A stretch of 9,408 nt of DNA. It comes from a bacterium (GTDB taxonomy: Bacteria; Desulfobacterota; Anaeroferrophillalia; Anaeroferrophillales; Anaeroferrophillaceae). Below the pieces are notes generated by a model, which saw nothing but the letters and a program-made list of their open reading frames with translations, did no database searches and had not been told where the DNA came from. The stretch lies in assembly GCA_029940125.1 (NCBI GenBank), contig JAOZRP010000067.1, forward strand, positions 1 through 9,408, given 5' to 3'. The position numbers and the translations under genes were made by a program. Shown one piece after another: positions 6,401 through 9,408 of the stretch (position 1 is its first letter; every line of letters begins with the position of its first letter).

Positions 6401-9316
6401 TATACTTTTGCTTTGCATCCTTATTTTGCGTCATTTAAGGCCCTTTTTGCCCAATTTCAGACATCGCTTGGTCAGGAGCCCATGCGGGCCAACTGGCAGT
6501 TGCGGAAACAGTGCCCCGATTGTCCTTATTTCGAGTTCTGCTATGATCAGGCCTTGCAGGGAGAAGAAGTGCAGTTCATCCCGAGGCTGTCCGGCGGCTT
6601 ATTGCAAAGAATGAGGTCCAGCGGGATGAAGCATTTAGACCCGGATATGCCGCTGGATACATCGTTCAATCCCAGGCAGAGAGCGTATCTTCAAGGGACG
6701 ATTGATGCCCTGGATAAACATCATATTACCATTGTCAAGCAGAAGACCAACCGGTTTCCGGCCAATATATCGACTCGTTTTTTTGTCCACCTGGTGAATG
6801 ACCCGGTTTCCGGGCTGCCCCGGGGGGTTGTTCTGGGTATGATGAAACGGGGTGGAACTTTGGAAACCATTACCTGGACGGCTTTCAGTGCTGAGGAGCG
6901 GCTGCGGGTCTGGCAGGAATTTTCGTCGCTCCTGTTGGAATTGTGGCCGGCTGCAGTTCAAAATGGCCGGGGACCGCATCTCTTCTTGTTTGGTAACGAA
7001 ACCAGACGGGGAATGTCAACTTGGGCCGCGATGTCGGAAGATGTACCCCTGAGTGCCATTTTTCAGTCTGGCATAGACGCTTATTGTACAGATATTCAGG
7101 AGGTGTTTTTCGATCATTTTTTGCTTCCTCTTCCAGGAGTTATGACCCTGTTTGCCTTGAATCGCTTCCTGGGATTACTGGATGAAGCGACACTTGATGT
7201 TCCTGAGAGCCTTTTTCATGCCGACTGGCAATTGAAAAATTACCTCTGCAGCGATGAAGGTGAGGTTGATAGGGGTGACCGCGACCGGCTGAAAAACTAT
7301 CTGGAGCGCAGTTGCCGGCTGATCATGAAGCTTGAACAATGGATTGAGGAACACCTGGAAAGTGAGTGGCAGCGAGAAGATTGGCGGATTATCCCCTCGG
7401 AAAAACTTGATTGGAGCGCCGCCTGCCGGAAGTTTATCGAAGTTGAAAGACTTCAGCGGGAACGGGAACTACGGGATTTGCAGGAACTTTCACTGGCCGA
7501 GCGGGTGGAGCGCTTTCGGGCTCTGGGGCCGCTTCGTTTTACCGGCACAACCCTGGATGACGAAGGTCGGTTTTTGCATCTGTTTTCCCTTGTTGATCAT
7601 CAACCGGGGGTGACCAAGTTTCGTCCTGGTGATTTTCTCAGGTTAGTTCCTTGTGGGGTTTGCGATTTGCAAAGCGGCATGCCGGTATTGCTGGTCCGAT
7701 ATGATGTTGATACCGGCCAGGTTGCGCTTTCGTTGCGTCTGGCTCGAAACCGGGGAGCGCCGCAGTCATTTTCTTCATCTTTAACCTATTCGCTGGAAGA
7801 AGATGGGGAAGATTTTCATTCTGCCAGGTTGCTTGAGGTGGTGGAAAAGGGGTTTAGTGACCATGGATGTCAGCCGGTCATTGATCTCTTCAACGGTACA
7901 TTGGATGATGTACAGCCGTCTGTGTCGGCAGAGTGGCTGCCGGAATGGTTATGTTCATCCGAGGGCCGGCTGGCGGCTTTAAATTCTTCCCAGCAACAGG
8001 CCCTTTCCTTGCCTTTTCACTATGTCTTGAGCCTGATCAGCGGCCCGCCGGGGAGCGGTAAAACCAACCTTCTTGGCTGGATTCTGATTGCTTTGGTTCG
8101 TCAGGCGCAAACAACCGGTGCGGGTCTTAAAATTGTGGTGAGCGCGGTAACCCATCAGGCCATTGATCAGGTGCTTAACAAGGTGGTGGGGTTGGTGAAT
8201 GCCCATAACCTGGCGGATTTTCCGGCCCGTTGCGTCAAATGGGGACGCTGGGAGGGGGAAATGCCTGCGGTCGAACATCAGCACCTGCAGGTGGAAGTGA
8301 TCAGTCATGCCAGAGATGCCGAGGATGTGTTGCTTTCTCCTTATCTTATCGTGGGTGCCACCGGTTACGGCCTGCGGGCGATGTTGGGCCATGGTTGTAC
8401 AAATGGTGGTAGTTACACCAAGTTTTTTGATTGGGTGGTTTTTGATGAGGCCTCCCAGATGCTGACGCCCCAAGCCATGCTCAGCCTGGTGCATGGAAAA
8501 GGCAATTTTATTTTTTTGGGAGATACCTGTCAGTTGCCGCCGGTCATCCGTTCATCAATTTTTAAAGAAGAAAGGGGAAATGGCTCTGAATATGTACCGT
8601 CAGTTGCTGCTGAAAGCCGTTGTTCCGTATTGGATATTTTATTGCGGCGTTATCCCCGACGCCACCGGCAGTTAGAGGTGACTTATCGCATGAATGCCGA
8701 GATTTGCCGGTTCCCCAGCCGGAGGTGGTATGGTGGACGCCTGCAGCCGGCAGTGGAAAATTCCCGGTCCAGATTATCGCTCACGGGTGTTTTGGGAAAT
8801 GATTTGTTTGACAGGATTATCGATCCGGAAAAGCCGGTGGTGCTGGTGGAAATGAATCATCAAGGTTGTGTCCAGGAATCAGCCGAGGAGGCTGGCCTTT
8901 TGTCGCATCTGGCTGGTCGATTACTGCAGGATTACGGGATTAAAAAGGAACAGATGGCTATTATTTCACCCCATCGCGCTCAAAATAACGCGATTTCCCG
9001 TGCCTTGAGTTTATTGTTGGGTGGGGTTGAAAATCTGCCGGTTATTGATACGGTTGAGCGCCTGCAGGGGGCAGAGCGGGATGTGGTTTTGTTCGGCTTT
9101 ACCTGCTCCGATTCGGATCTGGTACTGTCAGAATTTTTGAATAATCCGCAGCGATTTAATGTGGCTATAACCAGGGCCCGTCAGAAGTTGATTGTCGTCG
9201 GCAGCAAAACCTTCTTTGAGACCGTTGCAAATTCAGAAAAACAGCTTCAAGCCAATGCTTGTTTTAAGGATTTTTTTGAGTTTTGCCGGGAACAGAACGG
9301 TTATTTTAAATTATGA
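3449..9316 (+). CDS. Giant Lhr-like SF2 helicase / Fe-S PD-(D/E)XK nuclease / SF1 helicase fusion (1955 aa)
   Basis: A single uninterrupted frame encodes, in order: an SF2 DExH helicase core (about 15-340); Lhr-like accessory domains (341-700); a likely linker (about 705-745); a Cas4/RecB-like nuclease module with four candidate cluster cysteines (765-1035); a possible RNase H-like domain (1085-1215); helical and beta-barrel regions (1220-1455); and an SF1 helicase (1505-1925). The N-terminal third resembles BrxHI/Lhr-like helicases found beside DUF2791 ATPases. The rest resembles Dna2 and the TM0106-type RecB-like nuclease-helicases. Lhr enzymes move 3'-5' and Dna2/Upf1-type SF1B enzymes 5'-3', so one chain may hold two motors of opposite polarity around a nuclease fold, as RecBCD does with separate subunits. 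All helicase motifs are intact. The nuclease lacks one expected acidic residue. A role in degrading or remodelling foreign DNA is inferred. It is the last gene of the operon on this strand, and its start overlaps the upstream stop. Confidence 0.92.
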   Translation: MNSPLLQLPNTFRTFYGAFPALHPIQEQAIRPVLDNRDLIIQSATGSGKTEAVLAPCLERIISSGLTEAALYIVPTRALAFDIQRRFVSVLRERLGIHVAIRTGDLKRSGGGRPDIMLTTPESLDVMLGSANVDLRGFLQRVSMVIIDEVHPLIHQYRGWQLVYLLHRLERRIGKPLQKIALSATIADPAVVGSFLHLRPDFVLLTESVKRRILPRLLHLKNDENELVNLLGDLFREWKYRKILIFANSRGRCDKIFSVLNHQGPFKGAAELHYSNLNARERQAIEKRFRRRSCSVCIATSTLELGIDVGDVDAVILFEPPDSVSAFLQRIGRANRRQDTIHFWGICRGERAPQQLLRFLALLQLAREGRVESPLPKLLPSVLSQQLVSCLYEKKRLSLKSLQGLFSGPSAGVEAGDLKEIFNSLRRKRWLKKTGIPGLYTGGWFYWDALVEHRIWSNFPESEQDYSLEVSGNPVADIPQSMVKQFDPGDHVLLAGQRLRIISIDEGKHKRVVAEPSKRPEGKELSWWGLGGYVSYEVAQAMRLVLKSTSDENHDAVPGLFSRTRKLIRQELEKDKSVVTLENGIEVRRAANGLYCYRTFIGTVGNLVLAWSVREAYADLGEDVQVAADEIGLSCSRLIDFKLLALPLSDDDLVLWVERHFKMLRAMFPLNVFCCTLSKELLLRELTSFIRDSRLIDFFQRCHNKSSEIIHGDPKNLDPWPRSVNNEQQSLPNIPAQGEPLLTWEKKRRVGRVVPACHPEAGYQVRALTGSLVGSYFRHHQCRRWLCFHFLPPEAQPLCRYSQVDEKLAAGRRARGREWEEKVFSWLNNHCQVFSRIAAKDVHGREMPLKDRAVETVKQLHMMMERSAVAADSHVYLVQPVLQVDNLLSPAATFFNHRNNQKITLPGVGIPSLIRRAAGEENLLEVGDVKSSRQPRYDQKWQVAFYAFLLQKLVRCKPQFSQLKVADKGFLLLPPSGCDQPPESYTFALHPYFASFKALFAQFQTSLGQEPMRANWQLRKQCPDCPYFEFCYDQALQGEEVQFIPRLSGGLLQRMRSSGMKHLDPDMPLDTSFNPRQRAYLQGTIDALDKHHITIVKQKTNRFPANISTRFFVHLVNDPVSGLPRGVVLGMMKRGGTLETITWTAFSAEERLRVWQEFSSLLLELWPAAVQNGRGPHLFLFGNETRRGMSTWAAMSEDVPLSAIFQSGIDAYCTDIQEVFFDHFLLPLPGVMTLFALNRFLGLLDEATLDVPESLFHADWQLKNYLCSDEGEVDRGDRDRLKNYLERSCRLIMKLEQWIEEHLESEWQREDWRIIPSEKLDWSAACRKFIEVERLQRERELRDLQELSLAERVERFRALGPLRFTGTTLDDEGRFLHLFSLVDHQPGVTKFRPGDFLRLVPCGVCDLQSGMPVLLVRYDVDTGQVALSLRLARNRGAPQSFSSSLTYSLEEDGEDFHSARLLEVVEKGFSDHGCQPVIDLFNGTLDDVQPSVSAEWLPEWLCSSEGRLAALNSSQQQALSLPFHYVLSLISGPPGSGKTNLLGWILIALVRQAQTTGAGLKIVVSAVTHQAIDQVLNKVVGLVNAHNLADFPARCVKWGRWEGEMPAVEHQHLQVEVISHARDAEDVLLSPYLIVGATGYGLRAMLGHGCTNGGSYTKFFDWVVFDEASQMLTPQAMLSLVHGKGNFIFLGDTCQLPPVIRSSIFKEERGNGSEYVPSVAAESRCSVLDILLRRYPRRHRQLEVTYRMNAEICRFPSRRWYGGRLQPAVENSRSRLSLTGVLGNDLFDRIIDPEKPVVLVEMNHQGCVQESAEEAGLLSHLAGRLLQDYGIKKEQMAIISPHRAQNNAISRALSLLLGGVENLPVIDTVERLQGAERDVVLFGFTCSDSDLVLSEFLNNPQRFNVAITRARQKLIVVGSKTFFETVANSEKQLQANACFKDFFEFCREQNGYFKL
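3491..5548 (+). other. Module: SF2 DExH helicase core with Lhr-like accessory domains
   Basis: Residues 15-700 of the large protein. Visible motifs: Q-like HPIQEQAI (23-30), motif I ATGSGKTE (44-51), Ia VPTRALA (74-80), TGD (103-105), Ib TTPESL (119-124), II IIDEVH (146-151), III SAT (183-185), IV IFANSR (245-250), V TSTLELGIDVG (300-310) and VI QRIGRANRR (329-337). All catalytic residues are present. Residues 380-445 look like a winged helix ending in GLYTGGWFYW. Residues 465-545 form a beta-rich unit with PGDHVLLAGQRLRIISID-type strands and a WWG, like the barrel in Lhr-core proteins. Residues 585-700 (RTFIGTVGNLVLAW) resemble the C-terminal Lhr-like region. Lhr proteins translocate 3'-5' on single-stranded DNA; that polarity is assumed here. 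Confidence 0.85.
5741..6553 (+). other. Module: Cas4/RecB-like Fe-S PD-(D/E)XK nuclease domain with altered active site
   Basis: Residues 765-1035 of the large protein. It starts with the S-x-x-x-x-Y...C-x-R element of Cas4-like nucleases (S771, Y776, C782), followed by G-R-E-W-E (816-820), a motif-I-like helix. The core has GIPSLIRR (909-916), then EVGDVKSS (925-932) with the D928-x-K930 pair, and the Q-x-x-x-Y helix (Q942, Y946). It ends with C-x2-C-x5-C (C1022, C1025, C1031), the same spacing as the Cas4 iron-sulfur site; C782 would be the fourth ligand. Where family members have G-x-x-D, this protein has Ser912 (bases 6182-6184), so DNA cleavage is uncertain. Confidence 0.8.
6701..7093 (+). 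other. Module: possible inactive RNase H-like domain
   Basis: Residues 1085-1215 of the large protein. This is the position that an RNase_H_2-type exonuclease fold occupies in TM0106-type RecB-like nuclease-helicases. A strand STRFFVHLVNDP (1108-1119) is followed by a G-x-x-x-GM strand, a helix starting AEERL and a LFLFGNE strand (1178-1184), an order compatible with that fold. The first strand of active members carries D-x-E; here H1114 and V1116 occupy those places. Assignment is by pattern and position only. Confidence 0.4.
7541..9223 (+). other. Module: SF1 (Dna2/Upf1-like, AAA_11/AAA_12) helicase with preceding beta-barrel
   Basis: Residues 1365-1925 of the large protein. A beta-rich segment (about 1375-1455) precedes the motor, where SF1B helicases carry a barrel/stalk. 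Motor motifs: LNSSQQQAL (1511-1519, Q motif), I GPPGSGKT (1532-1539), Ia VSAVTHQAIDQVL (1564-1576), II FDEASQ (1665-1670), III GDTCQLPP (1691-1698), IV TYRMN (1745-1749), ISPHRAQ (1839-1845), V DTVERLQGAERD (1867-1878) and VI NVAITRARQKL (1904-1914). All are complete, so an active motor is expected. The family typically moves 5'-3'. Confidence 0.9.
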
Positions 9317-9408
9317 GTACATGGGGAACAGTTTAGCAGCGTTTCAGACGGGGTGAAGAGGATCTGGGTGGAGAGGATGCCGACCAGGGCCATGTTTTCC
9401 CGAAATCC
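9301..9408 (-). CDS. Probable 3' end of a convergent gene (partial)
   Basis: The minus strand is open from the window edge (9408) to TAA at 9303-9301, giving 35 codons. The peptide includes ENMALVGILSTQILF and then a more polar tail. Across 9349-9393 all 15 codons in this frame end in G or C, a wobble bias expected of real coding sequence; the opposite-strand reading of the same bases does not show it. The frame would overlap the last 16 bases of the plus-strand helicase gene tail to tail. Codon choice becomes less biased towards the stop. I do not recognise the family from so short a piece. Confidence 0.45.
   Translation of the reverse strand, partial: GFRENMALVGILSTQILFTPSETLLNCSPCTHNLK

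Noticed and set aside
5741..6553. Cas4 of a CRISPR-Cas locus
   Set aside because: The domain is embedded in a helicase fusion, and there are no repeats, spacers or other cas genes. The arrangement is Dna2/TM0106-like instead.
9248..9265. Terminator hairpin CAAGC-CAAT-GCTTG followed by TTTT
   Set aside because: The stem is only 5 base pairs and AT-rich, and it lies inside the helicase coding sequence about 50 bases before the stop. It is too weak to call.
63..9316. Calling the locus a BREX system and naming the genes brxD and brxHI
   Set aside because: Only the ATPase and helicase resemble BREX parts. No PglZ, PglX/methyltransferase, BrxA/BrxB or PglW is visible, the ATPase is duplicated and the helicase is fused to other domains.
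9313..9408. A plus-strand downstream gene starting at ATG 9313 through another ATGA overlap
   Set aside because: The frame stops at TAG 9334-9336 after seven codons. It stays open afterwards to the edge, so an interrupted gene is conceivable, but the codon bias on the minus strand explains that better.

Overview
This window is one compact plus-strand operon of four complete genes (63-902, 906-2198, 2202-3452, 3449-9316). Gaps between the genes are 3, 3 and -4 bases, so they are almost certainly co-transcribed and translationally coupled. Only about 62 bases precede the first gene and 92 follow the last. There is no tRNA, rRNA, CRISPR array, insertion sequence or attachment site that I can see. 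The window has bacterial operon spacing, mixed AT/GC wobble use and roughly balanced base composition by eye. A Gram-negative such as a member of Desulfobacterota would fit, but that is only a guess.

Layout. Gene 1 is a 279-aa protein I do not recognise. Genes 2 and 3 are diverged paralogous P-loop ATPases of the BREX BrxC/BrxD-type ATP-binding (DUF2791) kind, each with intact Walker A and Walker B. Gene 4 encodes a 1955-aa protein that reads, from N to C terminus, as: an SF2 helicase with Lhr-like accessory domains; a Cas4/RecB-like PD-(D/E)XK nuclease module with four candidate Fe-S cysteines; a possible RNase H-like domain that has lost its acidic residues; and an SF1 (Dna2/Upf1-like, AAA_11/AAA_12) helicase. 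Both helicases have complete motif sets. The nuclease keeps the D-x-K motif but has Ser where the first catalytic Asp is expected.

Interpretation (inference). A DUF2791-type ATPase next to an Lhr-like helicase is the core of known anti-phage loci: BrxD/BrxHI in type 2 BREX, and the ATPase/helicase of the TerB-associated Shango system as I recall it. Here the ATPase is duplicated, the helicase is fused to a complete Dna2-like nuclease-helicase, and an unrecognised protein leads the set. No methyltransferase, PglZ, PglX or TerB gene is visible, although an open frame ending at base 47 suggests that the operon continues upstream, where one could lie. I read the locus as a probable DNA-processing defence system in which the two ATPases load or control a two-motor helicase-nuclease.

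The edges hold two partial signals. One is the 3' end of a plus-strand reading frame (3-47). The other is the probable 3' end of a convergent minus-strand gene (9301-9408) that slightly overlaps the end of gene 4.
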